A stretch of 64,000 bases of DNA from Archangium sp. (GCA_030695565.1 JAUYRZ010000110.1:21051-85050), one strand, 5' to 3'; numbered from the stretch's first letter, positions 34,605-43,926 are shown. Made by a program: numbers and translations. The notes: generated by a model not told the origin, from the letters alone.

Positions 34605-36131
34605 TCACGCTGACTTCTTCAGTAAGTACTCGGGCAGCCAGGGGAAGAGATTCCCCACCGCGCCCACCAGCTCGCGCACCTTGCGCAGCACCTTGCGATC
34701 CTTGCTGGCCACCAATGCATCGACCCACTGCCGAAGCGCCGCGTTCGCGCTCTCTTCGGTCAGCTCGAGTTCGAGCGTGGTGTCACGGCCCGCGGCGAGA
34801 TCGAAGAGCAACAGCCCCAGCCCTGCTTCCGGCTGCGCGGGGAGCAGCTGGTGAGCGAGCTGTTCTGAGGCCGCCAGCTGACCCGACGCGAGGAGCGCCT
34901 GCGCGAGGCGCACGGCCGAAGGGCCCGCAGGGGGAACCCCGGCAGCCCGGCGAAAAGAGCCGACCGCACGTTTGTGATCGCCCGCGGCCAATGACGCTTC
35001 GCCGATCGCCCACTCCAACTCGGGACAATGGGGCTCGAGCGCTCGGTGTGCATCACTCCACAGTTCGAGGGCGGCCCTTCCTTCGAGCTGACGGGTGAGA
35101 CTGGCCACCGCGAGCAGCGCTTCTGGATTGCGGGGCCCTGCTTCCAACGCGCGTCGGCCGAGTTGGAGCGCGGCCGCTCCGTCGCTGCGGGCGAGGGCGA
35201 GGCGGGCGAGGCCCAGGCGAGGCGCCACGGGGTCGTCGGGCAACGACGCTTCGTAGTCCTCTCGCGCCGCCTCGTGCTGCGACTGGTGTTCCCTGAAGAA
35301 GGCGCGGCGCAGCCGGTACTCGCTCGACGGGTGAAGGTGGGGCGACCAGCCCTCCAGGTACAGGAGCCCCGCGGCCGAATCGGGAGCGAACAGCCCCTCA
35401 GCGATGATCGCGACGAGTGCCCCGCCAAACGGTTCGGTGGTGAGCACGCTGCGCCCGGCGAGCTCGAGGCAGTCGGTCGCTTCGCGGGCCGCCTCACGCC
35501 ACAAGGTTTCGTCTTGATGCGCGCGCGCCAGCTCGAGCAGCTTGAGCCAGCAGAAGAAGTCCCGAGGCTGCGTGGCGAGGTGTGCCCTCAAAATCCGAGC
35601 GTCGCGGCGTTTCTGATCCTGCAGGGCCGCGCGATGGCGCACTGCGCCCAGGTGAATCAGGGGCGCATCGATCAGCTCGCAACGCCGCGCGCCGACGTCG
35701 ACCTCCTCACGCACGGGATGCCGAAATCGAATGGTGTCGTCACGTCGCCAGGCCCTGATGGCCGACGACTCCGCGCGATGACCGTAGGGGAGCGGGGTGG
35801 TGAAGCGCACTTCGAGCGCCCCGAGCTCCGGGCGGGCGATGGCCGCGAGCAGCTGCGCCTTGAACTCCGGGGTGACCCGTTCATCGGCGTCGAGCACCAG
35901 CACCCACTCGCCCGTCACGTGCGCGAGGCCCACGTTGCGCGCGGCGGAAAAGTCATGGGTCCACGTTGCGTGAACCAGCTTCGCGCCGGCCGCTTCGAAA
36001 GCCGCGACCGTACCGTCGGAAGATCCGGTGTCGACCACCACCAGCTCGTCCCACAGGCCGTCGAGGGCTTCGAGAAAGCCGGGCACCATCGAGGCTTCGT
36101 TGGCGACGATCATCGCCACCGAGAGCTTCAC
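34605..36131 (-). CDS. Family 2 glycosyltransferase with TPR tail, flagellar-linked
   Basis: 508 aa. N-terminal GT-A domain (MIVANEASMVPGFLEAL, VVVDTGSSDGT, WVLVLDADERV with the DxD motif), then helical TPR repeats from about residue 230 to the end. The ATG overlaps the stop of the small upstream gene (ATGA), which is itself joined to fliS, so it is the last gene of fliD-fliS-orf-GT. This position suggests glycosylation of flagellin or another flagellar protein; donor and acceptor are not shown. Confidence 0.85.
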   Translation of the reverse strand: MKLSVAMIVANEASMVPGFLEALDGLWDELVVVDTGSSDGTVAAFEAAGAKLVHATWTHDFSAARNVGLAHVTGEWVLVLDADERVTPEFKAQLLAAIARPELGALEVRFTTPLPYGHRAESSAIRAWRRDDTIRFRHPVREEVDVGARRCELIDAPLIHLGAVRHRAALQDQKRRDARILRAHLATQPRDFFCWLKLLELARAHQDETLWREAAREATDCLELAGRSVLTTEPFGGALVAIIAEGLFAPDSAAGLLYLEGWSPHLHPSSEYRLRRAFFREHQSQHEAAREDYEASLPDDPVAPRLGLARLALARSDGAAALQLGRRALEAGPRNPEALLAVASLTRQLEGRAALELWSDAHRALEPHCPELEWAIGEASLAAGDHKRAVGSFRRAAGVPPAGPSAVRLAQALLASGQLAASEQLAHQLLPAQPEAGLGLLLFDLAAGRDTTLELELTEESANAALRQWVDALVASKDRKVLRKVRELVGAVGNLFPWLPEYLLKKSA

Positions 36132-36394
36132 GGCGCCTGCTCGTACGCCTGGGCCGCGCGGCTGGTGGTCGCGGTGCGGCGAAGCTCTTCCTGCAGGCTC
36201 GCCTTGAGCTCGAACGCCAGCCGCTGGCAGTGGGCGAAGATCGGCCGCAGGCGTTCATCGGCGCTGGGCTCGGTGGTGAGGGCGAGCAGTGCCAGCACCT
36301 TCTCCGTCGCACTCTCCGAGGCGATCGCATCCTTCGCCTCCAGCGTCTGCTGGAGCGCCTCGAGCGCCGCGTGAACCTGGTGGTGGCGAATCAT
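36128..36394 (-). CDS. FliT-like small flagellar chaperone candidate, 88 aa
   Basis: Helical, soluble, charged; helices around 1-20, 35-50 and 50-75 fit the export-chaperone pattern. Overlaps fliS upstream and the glycosyltransferase downstream by four bases each, the slot where fliT sits after fliD-fliS in many bacteria. Sequence similarity to FliT is too weak to see by eye, so the name rests on size and order. Confidence 0.55.
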   Translation of the reverse strand: MIRHHQVHAALEALQQTLEAKDAIASESATEKVLALLALTTEPSADERLRPIFAHCQRLAFELKASLQEELRRTATTSRAAQAYEQAP

Positions 36395-36774
36395 GGCGCG
36401 GCCGGAGCTCCCATGGCGGCGACGGCCTGCTGGAACGCTTCGACGATGGGCGCGAACACCCGCTCGGCTTCACGCAGCGCCGCCAGATCGCGGAACGAAG
36501 CGGCGCGCGCGAGGCGCTGGGCCACGAAGAAGTAGAGCTCGCCCAGGGTCTGGGTCAGCTCCGGCGCCAGGCGCGAATCGAGGGTGTCGGCCAGCTCGAG
36601 GATGATGTCGCTGGCCTTGGTCATGACGGGCAACGCGTCGATCGCCTTGCCTTGTTCGAGCAGGGTGGCCGCGTGGCGCATGTGACGGAGCGCGGCTTCG
36701 AACAACATGACCATCAGTCGTTCTTTCGACGCGGTCTCCTGGCTTGCACGGGCATAGGCGCGGCTGGCGTTCAT
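36391..36774 (-). CDS. fliS: Flagellar secretion chaperone FliS
   Basis: 127 aa. Binds newly made flagellin and prevents cytoplasmic polymerisation. Typical start (AYARASQETASKERLMVMLFEAALRHMRHA) and the four-helix pattern, with the conserved ILELADTLD region. Starts seven bases after the fliD stop and uses a ribosome site lying in the end of fliD. Confidence 0.9.
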   Translation of the reverse strand: MNASRAYARASQETASKERLMVMLFEAALRHMRHAATLLEQGKAIDALPVMTKASDIILELADTLDSRLAPELTQTLGELYFFVAQRLARAASFRDLAALREAERVFAPIVEAFQQAVAAMGAPAAP

Positions 36775-36780
36775 CGGGCA

Positions 36781-38127
36781 TTACTCCTTCGACCGGGATT
36801 CCTGGCTCGTGAGGTAGTCGCCAATCGACTTGAAGCTGCTGACGATTTTCTCCATCGCGGAGAACTGACCAATCAGCTTCTTTTTGTAACCCTCGAGCCT
36901 GAGCTGCAGCGAGTCGATCTGGGTTCCGATTTGTTTGACCGACTTGTCGTAGCTCTTGCTCTTCGACACGAGGATGCCGTCACTTGAGTTCGTATAGCCA
37001 TCGACCAGCGCCTTCACCTTGGCGGCCACGCCGGTGGTCGACTTCTGAAAGAGCTCGTTGACCGCGTTGGGGTCTGTGCCCAGGGCCTTCTCCAGCCGGG
37101 AGGCGTCGATGGTCAGGGTGGCGTCGGTGCCGGTCTTGAGCCCCAGGTCAGCGAGCGATCGAACGGCCGAGCCGGGGTTCGAGATGTTGGAGACCATGCC
37201 CATCAGCGTGCTCTGCAGCGCGCGCACCGCGGAGTCGCCGCCCAGCGTCTTGTTGCGGTCGATCTGCTCGCCGATGTTGAGGTTCTGCCGCAGCAGCTTG
37301 ATCACGTCGTTGTAGGCGGTGACGAAGGTGCTCAGCTTGGTGGTGGTGGCGGTGGTGTCGGTGTTGAGCACCAGGTCTTCAGGCACCAGCGTCGTCGCCT
37401 TCAGGTTCAAGGTCACGCCGGGCAAGGCGTCGGTGATGATGTTCGACGCGCGCTCGAACTGCAGCCCATCGATGGTCACCTTGGCGTTGGTGGCGTCGGT
37501 GACGGTGAAGCCCAGGGCCTGGCCCAACGAGCCGGTGCTGGTCTCGGTGATGGTCATGCCCGAGCCGGGGGGCTGGCCGGGGGTGAAGCCGGTGTTGGTG
37601 TTGGTGATGGACAGGAAGGCCCGGCCATTCGACTCGAGCACCACGGCGTTGGCGCCCGCGCCCGAGTCGTTGATCGCCTGCGCCACCTGGGAGAGCGACA
37701 TGCCGTCGCTGATGGCCACGTCGGTGCTGGTGCCGTTGATGGAGATCGCCAGCGTGCCGCCGGTGACCTGCGAGCTGCCGCTGGTGAACTGGGCGCTGCG
37801 GGCTTTCGCCGCGGTGGCCAGCGTGTCGACCGTCATCGCGAAGCGGCCTGCGGTGGCCGTGGAGCCCGGGGTCGCGGTGAACCCCGAGGTGCTGCCGACC
37901 TGGCTGAGCCCCAATGCCCCACCGGTCTTGAGGGCGTCGGTGGCCGAGGCGAGGGTCTTGAGCCTCGAGGTGAGATCGCCCAGTTGGCTGATCTGCGCCT
38001 GGTAGGCCGTCTGGCGCGCCTGCGCCACCGTCACGGAATTGCTCTCGATCTTCACCAACTGGTCGATGATCGAGTTGGTGTCGAGACCAGAGGCGAGGCC
38101 TCCGACTCTGAAGTTGCTGTCGGCCAT
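36781..38127 (-). CDS. fliD: Flagellar filament cap protein FliD
   Basis: 448 aa from ATG 38127 (GGAGG just upstream); the longer open frame upstream is not coding. N-terminal FliD_N motif (GGLASGLDTNSIIDQLVKIES) and C-terminal coiled coil (SKSYDKSVKQIGTQIDSLQLRLEGYKKKLIGQFSAMEKIV). Caps the filament and folds incoming flagellin. Head of the fliD-fliS-orf-GT unit. Confidence 0.95.
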   Translation of the reverse strand: MADSNFRVGGLASGLDTNSIIDQLVKIESNSVTVAQARQTAYQAQISQLGDLTSRLKTLASATDALKTGGALGLSQVGSTSGFTATPGSTATAGRFAMTVDTLATAAKARSAQFTSGSSQVTGGTLAISINGTSTDVAISDGMSLSQVAQAINDSGAGANAVVLESNGRAFLSITNTNTGFTPGQPPGSGMTITETSTGSLGQALGFTVTDATNAKVTIDGLQFERASNIITDALPGVTLNLKATTLVPEDLVLNTDTTATTTKLSTFVTAYNDVIKLLRQNLNIGEQIDRNKTLGGDSAVRALQSTLMGMVSNISNPGSAVRSLADLGLKTGTDATLTIDASRLEKALGTDPNAVNELFQKSTTGVAAKVKALVDGYTNSSDGILVSKSKSYDKSVKQIGTQIDSLQLRLEGYKKKLIGQFSAMEKIVSSFKSIGDYLTSQESRSKE

Positions 38128-38163
38128 GGGGGCCTCCGAAGGTGGAACTGCGCTGAAGCTCAC

Positions 38164-38179
38164 TGCAACGGGCGCTCCG
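38164..38179 (-). promoter_or_regulatory. Possible sigma-54 promoter of fliD
   Basis: GG and GC spaced by 10 bases, with a perfect TTGCA -12 element; the -24 element is only GGAGC. Lies between the fliC terminator and fliD. Confidence 0.4.
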
Positions 38180-38200
38180 AGGAGGAGCGTCAAAAGGACG

Positions 38201-38233
38201 ACGGCGGGCTCGAAGTCGCTTCGAACCCGCCGT
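38201..38233 (-). terminator. Transcript-end hairpin after fliC
   Basis: Near-perfect inverted repeat ACGGCGGGTTCGAAG / CTTCGAGCCCGCCGT with a three-base loop, followed in the fliC direction by a short CCTTTTG tract. Strong stem, weak T run; a longer T-rich stretch lies on the other side. Confidence 0.65.
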
Positions 38234-38260
38234 TTCAGTTTTTCAGTTCAGAAACTCAGC

Positions 38261-39088
38261 TCACCCGAGGAGCTTCAGGGCGATCTGAGGGGCCTGGTTG
38301 GCCTGCGCGAGCACCGAGACACCGGCCTGCATCATCACCTGCGTACGGGCCATCTTCGAGGTCTCCTCGGCGACGTCGACGTCGCGGATGCGGCTGTTCG
38401 CGGCGGAGAGCGACTCGGCCGAACCTTGGATGGTCTGGATGACCGAGGTGAGGCGGTTGCCGGCGGCGCCGAAGGTGGCGCGGGCGCTCGAGATGGTCTG
38501 CAGCGCGGTATCGATGGTGGCCAGCGCGGTCTGCGAGGCGGCCTGGGTGGAGAAGTCGAGGGTGCTGACCGCGAGGGTGGCCGAGGTGGCGTCGACCGTG
38601 CTCACGCTGATGCGGTCGTTCGCCGCGACGTTGCGGATACCGACCTGGAAGGTGAGCGAAGTGGCGGCCGAGTTCAGCAGGGCCTGGCCGTTGTATTCAG
38701 CCGCGTTCGCGATGCGGTCGATTTCAGTGATGAGCGCCGTGTTCTCGGTCTGAATGTAGCCGCGCTCCGTGTTGCCGACGCCGCTGGAGGCCGACTGCAT
38801 CGCCAGTTCGCGCATGCGGGTGAGCAGCTCGGTGGTCTGGTTCAGGTTCGACTCAGCGGTCTGAATGAGCGACTGCGCGTCTTGCGCGTTGCGGTTGCCC
38901 TGGTTGAACGAGCGGATCTGCGCGTTGAGGTTCACCGAGATGCCGAGGCCCGCGGCGTCATCACCGGCCTTGGTGATGCGAAAGCCAGAGGAGAGCTTGC
39001 TGAAGCTGTCCTGCAGCATCGAAGACGAGTTGAAGAGGTTCTTCTGCGCGTTGAGTGAGCCGACGTTGGTGCGAATCGAAAACGACAT
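38261..39088 (-). CDS. fliC: Flagellin
   Basis: 275 aa from ATG 39088 (GGGAG upstream). Conserved D0/D1 ends: SFSIRTNVGSLNAQKNL, LSSGFRITKAGDDAAGLGIS and MRELAMQSASSG at the N side, ending MMQAGVSVLAQANQAPQIALKLLG. The short middle shows that D2/D3 surface domains are absent or tiny. Its own sigma-28-like promoter and a following hairpin make it a single-gene unit. Confidence 0.97.
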   Translation of the reverse strand: MSFSIRTNVGSLNAQKNLFNSSSMLQDSFSKLSSGFRITKAGDDAAGLGISVNLNAQIRSFNQGNRNAQDAQSLIQTAESNLNQTTELLTRMRELAMQSASSGVGNTERGYIQTENTALITEIDRIANAAEYNGQALLNSAATSLTFQVGIRNVAANDRISVSTVDATSATLAVSTLDFSTQAASQTALATIDTALQTISSARATFGAAGNRLTSVIQTIQGSAESLSAANSRIRDVDVAEETSKMARTQVMMQAGVSVLAQANQAPQIALKLLG

Positions 39089-39146
39089 GGTGTGAACTCC
39101 CTTTGGTTGATTCCGTGGGGGCGAACACCGCGTCCGCCTCGGGGAG

Positions 39147-39174
39147 TTGTTCGGCACAACCTGCCGGGCGCTTA
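39147..39174 (-). promoter_or_regulatory. Sigma-28 (FliA)-type flagellin promoter
   Basis: On the minus strand TAAG, 15-base spacer, GCCGAACA, against the FliA consensus TAAA-N15-GCCGATAA. Lies 59-86 bases upstream of the fliC ATG, giving a leader of about 53 nt. FlgM is encoded in the same locus. Confidence 0.7.
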
Positions 39175-39194
39175 AGCAGGTTCTGCCGGGCGCT

Positions 39195-41159
39195 TCAGGC
39201 CGCGCGCAGCAGGCTCGAGATGCGGCGAAGGTGGGTGTCCACCCGACGCAGCACCCGAGAACGCGCGGCCAGCAGCTCGAGGGCCGACGTGCCCACCGGA
39301 GCCTTCACGCGATCGATGCCGATGTGGGTCGCGGTTCCCGGCGGCCAGTGGCTGAGCACCGCTTCAGCGAGCGCGCCCCAGGACAGGTTGGCGTTCGAAC
39401 CGAACAGCTCCCCGTCGAAGATGGCCTGATCTCCGTGAGGGGTGAGCAGCACGCTCATGATCACCGGCTCGTGTTGCTCGGCGCGCCGGCCCCCCAGAGA
39501 CGAGAGGAGCGGGTGCACGGAGGCCGAGAGCACGCAGGGCGTCTCGGTGTGGCGCAGCACGTCGCGCATCTCCTGGAGCGTGGGCTCGAGCTCTTCGCGC
39601 AGAACGAGCTCGCGGTAGAGGCTGCCGGTGGCGTCGAGCGCGTGCAGGCACGCATGGCGTTCACCCTGGGGAAAGGCCACCAACTGCACGGTGGGAAGGC
39701 CGGTGGTGAGCGGCTTGCGCAACGCGCGGTACATCTCGGCCTGCTCGGGGATCCAGTGGAGGCGGCGCGGACGATTGAACGCGCGGGCCAGCGGCACCAC
39801 CCGTTTTCGGGTGCCGTCGAGCAGGAGCACCTTGTTGCCGAGCTGAAAACCGACCGGCTCGTCGGGGGGCAGGGGGGAAGCGAGCAGCTGAGACGCGCGG
39901 GCCACCAGGGTGGGCTCTGCGCCGGGCGAAGGGATCAGCTCGACGGGCACGCCAGCGTGATGCTGGGTGAGCACGAAGCGCAACACGCCGGTCGCGTCGA
40001 CCCGCTGAGCGAAGGGGCGGCCCGCGCGGGGAACGGTGACGACGAGGTGCCGCAAGAAGCCGGGCTCGATGGAGACCAGCGCGCGGGCCGCACGCGCTTC
40101 GATCGCCTTCGACACCCGCTGCCAGACGGGACCGACATGGGCGAGGCGGGGCGACTCGGTCAACGCGAGCGCGCGCAGGTGATCCAGCGACCGGGCGCGG
40201 GCGAGCACGAGGCCCTCCAGCTCGAGGCGCCAACCCTGTTCGGTCTGGAGCTCGCGCAGATTGCGGACCCGCAGCGAGCGCTCCAGGTGAGGGCGCAGCA
40301 CCGGTGGGATGCGGCGGCCGAGCAGGGCAGGCGCGAGCACCGCGCGAAGCCTCTGGCGCTCCTTGAGCGGAAAGCCCCGGAGCGCCTTCAGGCACGAGGC
40401 GCGGAATTGGCGGGCGAGGCCGTCGAGCTCGGCGGGCGAGAGGGGCTGGTTCTCCAGGGCGGTCAGATCGCGGGCGACCGGGCTGCCGCTCCAGCGGGCC
40501 AGAAAACCCATGCCCGTGCTGGGCACCTGGGTGGTGCGGATCAGCTCGAGAGGCGCCAGCGAATCGGGTCGCACCAGCAGCATCAAGCAGCGCAGCATGG
40601 GCGTGGGTGCGCGGGAGAAGGCGTCGTGCCAGTCGAAGGTGGTGGCCGCCGGGACCGCGGGGAGATCGCCTGCGACGATCGCGCTCCAGGCGAAGACCGA
40701 AGCCGAGAGCTCGAGGAGGCTGGCCTGACGCACCTCGATCTCCGGTGCATGGCGCGCGGCGAGTTGTTGCAGCGCGGTGATTCGTTGGGTGACGCGTTGG
40801 TGCTCCATCGCCGCCAGGCCTTCGACGGGAATGACGAGCAGCTCGAAGCCGCCACCGGGTCGCGGTGAGAGCAGCACGCTGGCGATGAGCGGCCTGCGCT
40901 GCGAAAACGAAGTGGGGGGCGGCAGCTCGAGCCGTTCGCACAACTTTCCCCAGCGGCGCCTGCGGGGCGGCTGCACCACGCCGGGCGGCTCGACGTCGAG
41001 CGAAGGTCTGCGGAAGCGCGCCTCGAGCAACAACGGCACCAGCCTGACGAAGTCGCGCGCGCGGGGGCTCAGGCCCATCGCCAACCGCGAGGTGCGGCGG
41101 CGCAGGGTGGGCAGGGCCGCGTCGAACTTCGGGCGAGGGGTCCTTCGGCTGCGGCTCAC
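39195..41159 (-). CDS. Unknown 654-aa protein of the flagellar operon
   Basis: Overlaps the stop of flgL by four bases (ATGA), so translationally coupled to the hook-filament junction gene. Soluble, Arg/Leu-rich, no signal peptide or TM helix. Parts of the N-terminal third (ARDFVRLVPLLLEARF, then a FELLVIPVEGL strand and QLAARHAPEIEVRQASLLEL) recall the layout of the class I adenylate cyclase N-terminal domain, but the GS and D-x-D catalytic residues are missing. That resemblance is weak. The C-terminus contains GSNANLSWGALAEAVLSHWP. Not recognised. Confidence 0.8.
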   Translation of the reverse strand: MSRSRRTPRPKFDAALPTLRRRTSRLAMGLSPRARDFVRLVPLLLEARFRRPSLDVEPPGVVQPPRRRRWGKLCERLELPPPTSFSQRRPLIASVLLSPRPGGGFELLVIPVEGLAAMEHQRVTQRITALQQLAARHAPEIEVRQASLLELSASVFAWSAIVAGDLPAVPAATTFDWHDAFSRAPTPMLRCLMLLVRPDSLAPLELIRTTQVPSTGMGFLARWSGSPVARDLTALENQPLSPAELDGLARQFRASCLKALRGFPLKERQRLRAVLAPALLGRRIPPVLRPHLERSLRVRNLRELQTEQGWRLELEGLVLARARSLDHLRALALTESPRLAHVGPVWQRVSKAIEARAARALVSIEPGFLRHLVVTVPRAGRPFAQRVDATGVLRFVLTQHHAGVPVELIPSPGAEPTLVARASQLLASPLPPDEPVGFQLGNKVLLLDGTRKRVVPLARAFNRPRRLHWIPEQAEMYRALRKPLTTGLPTVQLVAFPQGERHACLHALDATGSLYRELVLREELEPTLQEMRDVLRHTETPCVLSASVHPLLSSLGGRRAEQHEPVIMSVLLTPHGDQAIFDGELFGSNANLSWGALAEAVLSHWPPGTATHIGIDRVKAPVGTSALELLAARSRVLRRVDTHLRRISSLLRAA

Positions 41160-42037
41160 AACTTGTCGAGCAGGGAGAGCCGGAACTGCTGAGAAGCAGC
41201 CGACATGCTCGCCTCCAGGGCCCGCTGGGTCGCGGCGAAACGGGTGGACGCCTCGAAGATGTCGATGTCCTCCAGCCGGCCTTGTGCGTCGGTGGCTGCG
41301 TCGCGGTTCTGCCTGGCCATGCTCGAGGCCACGTCGAACACGTTCATCATCGCGCCCACCCGGCTGCGTTCGCGTGAGACCTGAACGATGCCGTCGTCGA
41401 GCTCCTGCACGGCCACGCGGATGTTGGTGGCGTCGTTGGTGTTGAGCGCGGTCACGAAGCGCTGGAGCGACTGCAAAACGTCGACGCCGCCGCCCGCACC
41501 CTTGAGGGCCACGTCAGCGCGGCTGGAGGCGTCTTGCAGCACGCCGGGGGCGATCTCCACTTTGCGGATGTTGGCGTCGCCCAGGTAGTTGCCCGCGGCG
41601 TCGAAGGGAGGCGCGGCGTCTTGCATGCCTCCGAAGAGGTAGCGCTCGCCGAAGCGCATGTTGAGCTGAGAGACCACCGCCGAGAGCAGCTGCTGCACCT
41701 CAGCTGCCCCGCCAGCGCGATCGTTGGCGTTGTAGGTGTCGTTGGCCAGCTGCACCGCGAGCTCTTTGGCGCGGGTCAGTGAGGTGGTGACCTGATCCAT
41801 CGCGCCGTCGACCACGCCCAGCTCGTCTGAGGCGAGGCTGGCCGCGGTGAAGATGCCGTTCTGCCGGCCGGTCTCCTGCTGGTGGCGCACGGCCATGCCG
41901 GCGTCGCCGCCCGAGTCCCACGGGTGTTCGATGCGTTTGCCCGAGGAGACTTGATCGCCCGCGGTGGTCGCGTCGGAGCGCGCGCGCATGATGCGCTGAT
42001 TGGCGAGGGTGAAGAGGGCCTGGTCGCTGACTCGCAT
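41156..42037 (-). CDS. flgL: Flagellar hook-filament junction protein FlgL
   Basis: 293 aa. Flagellin-like ends: MRVSDQALFTLANQRIMRARSDATTAGDQVSSGKRI at the N-terminus and FAATQRALEASMSAASQQFRLSLLDKL at the C-terminus, with FGGMQDAAPPFD in the middle as in other FlgL. Thirteen bases downstream of flgK. Confidence 0.95.
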   Translation of the reverse strand: MRVSDQALFTLANQRIMRARSDATTAGDQVSSGKRIEHPWDSGGDAGMAVRHQQETGRQNGIFTAASLASDELGVVDGAMDQVTTSLTRAKELAVQLANDTYNANDRAGGAAEVQQLLSAVVSQLNMRFGERYLFGGMQDAAPPFDAAGNYLGDANIRKVEIAPGVLQDASSRADVALKGAGGGVDVLQSLQRFVTALNTNDATNIRVAVQELDDGIVQVSRERSRVGAMMNVFDVASSMARQNRDAATDAQGRLEDIDIFEASTRFAATQRALEASMSAASQQFRLSLLDKL

Positions 42038-42050
42038 CGTGTCCTCTTGA

Positions 42051-43442
42051 TCAGGGCTTGATCGACATCAGGGTGGTGAGCATCTCGTCGGCGGTCTTGA
42101 TGACGCGGGTGACCGCTTCGTAGGCGCGCTGGGCCTTCTGCATGTTCACCAGCTCTTCATCGACCGACACGCCGCTGGCCGACTGGCGCATCTGATCGAG
42201 GTGGTTGAGCATCGCGGTGTCGCCGTCGTGCATGCTCTGCGCGCGAGCGGTGGTGGTGCCGTACTGCGCGGTGATGCGCGCGAGGGAGCCCGAAGCGGTG
42301 GTGCCGTTGGAGAGCACGGCCGACTCGGCGTTGATCATCGCCTGCACCGCGCCCGAATCGCCCGGGGCGGTGGTGGAGCCCGCGGGGAAGAGCGAGCTGT
42401 CGGCGGTGAGCACCGGGTTGACCACCATCGAGGAGGCCGCGCCGTTGGCGGTCGCGGTGGTGATGAAGAGAGGCCGCCCGCTGCCGCCATCGAGACCGAA
42501 GCCGGCCTGGGCCGCGGCGTTGAGCTGGCCCGAGAGATCGAACGCGAGCTGGTCGAGCTGGTTCTTCGAGGTGCGCAACGCGCCATCACGAGCGGCGAGC
42601 AGACCCCCGAGTTCACCACCGGGCTTGATGGAGAGCGGCTGGGCGACCGTGCCGTCGGGCTTCTTGAGGTACAGCTCGAGGTGACCACCGTTGCTGGCGT
42701 CAGGGAGCACGGAGAACTGAGCCGCCTTCTCAGCGGCGACCAACGCGGTGCCATTGGAGAGGGTGAGGTTCAAGTCGCCGTCGGCGTTGGGCACCTGGGT
42801 GGCGCCGGTCCACTCCGCGAGGCGATCGCCCAGGCGGGTGCGAGCGTCGAGCAGATCGTTCGGAGCGCCGCTCGCGCGGGCCTGGCGGATCTGCGAGTTG
42901 AGGTTGGCGATCTGACGCAGCGCTTCGTTGATCTCGGGCAGCCGGCCTTCGATCTTCTGGTCGATGCCCGAGCGCGCGCCTTCGATGGCCTGCGACGAGC
43001 GGTTGAACGACAGGCCCAGCTGCACGGCCGAACCGACCGCGGCCTCGCGGTAGTTGGCGCTGCCGGGGTTCTGCGCGAGCGAACGAAGCGACGAGAAGAA
43101 CGCAGAGAGGGAAGGGGCGACGCTGTTGTCGAGGTCGAGCGCGCTGACCGACTGCAGGGTCTGCGCTTCGGTGCCCGAGGCCATCTCGCGGCCGATCGCG
43201 CCGGGGATCTGCGCCTCGAGGAACCGATCACGCGCCTGGCTGATCGACTGCAACACCGCACCGTTGCCGATGAAGGAGTTGCCGAAACGATCGGCAGGCG
43301 AGTTGGCGGCGATCTCCGCGCGCTGGCGCGAGTAGCCGACGGTGTTGGAGTTGGAGAGGTTGTGCGCGACGGTCGAGCTGTAGGCCGACTGGGCCTGCAG
43401 GCTGCTGGCGCCCTGCTGAAGCAGTGAGAGCAGGCCGCTCAT
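42051..43442 (-). CDS. flgK: Flagellar hook-filament junction protein FlgK
   Basis: 463 aa. N-terminal rod/hook motif (GASSLQAQSAYSSTVAHNLSNSNTVGYSRQRAEI) and C-terminal SGVSVDEELVNMQKAQRAYEAVTRVIKTADEMLTTL type ending. Slightly short for FlgK, with a reduced central domain. Overlaps the flgN end by four bases. Confidence 0.96.
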   Translation of the reverse strand: MSGLLSLLQQGASSLQAQSAYSSTVAHNLSNSNTVGYSRQRAEIAANSPADRFGNSFIGNGAVLQSISQARDRFLEAQIPGAIGREMASGTEAQTLQSVSALDLDNSVAPSLSAFFSSLRSLAQNPGSANYREAAVGSAVQLGLSFNRSSQAIEGARSGIDQKIEGRLPEINEALRQIANLNSQIRQARASGAPNDLLDARTRLGDRLAEWTGATQVPNADGDLNLTLSNGTALVAAEKAAQFSVLPDASNGGHLELYLKKPDGTVAQPLSIKPGGELGGLLAARDGALRTSKNQLDQLAFDLSGQLNAAAQAGFGLDGGSGRPLFITTATANGAASSMVVNPVLTADSSLFPAGSTTAPGDSGAVQAMINAESAVLSNGTTASGSLARITAQYGTTTARAQSMHDGDTAMLNHLDQMRQSASGVSVDEELVNMQKAQRAYEAVTRVIKTADEMLTTLMSIKP

Positions 43443-43909
43443 GCGCGCTCCGAGTGGGTGCCGCTGGCGATCTCGGTGTGTTGGCCCCGCCGCGTGTAAG
43501 CAGCCGGGCGGGGTGCGAGGTGCGTCACGTAGGCGCGCACCACGGTGAGGGCCTTCTCGGCGAGCTGCTGGTTCACCTCGTCCAACTCGGCGAGGGCCTG
43601 GGAGAGCGAGCGCACCTCAGCGAACACACCGCTGAGCTGTTCACCTTCGAAGGGCACCAGCTTCCTGATCTGTTCGAGGCTCACGTCGGTGAGGCCGTGC
43701 TCCTGCGCGAAGGCGCCGAGGTGTTTGGCGAGCTCGGAGGTGAGGTACGCCGAGTGCTGGTTGAAGGCCTCGCGCAACGCCGCCTGGGAAAGGAGGGCAG
43801 GGGTGTCGAGGGTCTTGAGGACGGCGCGCGACTCCTGCGAGCGGGCGACCTCGGTGGCGAGGGACGCCTTGAGCTTGAGCGCGATGTCGAGTGCGAGCGG
43901 GAGGCTCAT
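43439..43909 (-). CDS. flgN: FlgN-like flagellar export chaperone
   Basis: 156 aa from ATG 43909 (AGGA six bases upstream); a GTG at 43930 overlapping flgM is an alternative. All-helical with a long coiled-coil C-terminal half (FAEVRSLSQALAELDEVNQQLAEKALTVVRAYV), as in FlgN, which escorts FlgK and FlgL. Position flgM-flgN-flgK-flgL is the standard order. Confidence 0.8.
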   Translation of the reverse strand: MSLPLALDIALKLKASLATEVARSQESRAVLKTLDTPALLSQAALREAFNQHSAYLTSELAKHLGAFAQEHGLTDVSLEQIRKLVPFEGEQLSGVFAEVRSLSQALAELDEVNQQLAEKALTVVRAYVTHLAPRPAAYTRRGQHTEIASGTHSERA

Positions 43910-43926
43910 GGGAGTCCTGGGTGCGC

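Noticed and set aside
42201..43427. 408-codon plus-strand frame opposite flgK
   Set aside because: Antisense shadow; flgK motifs are unambiguous on the minus strand.
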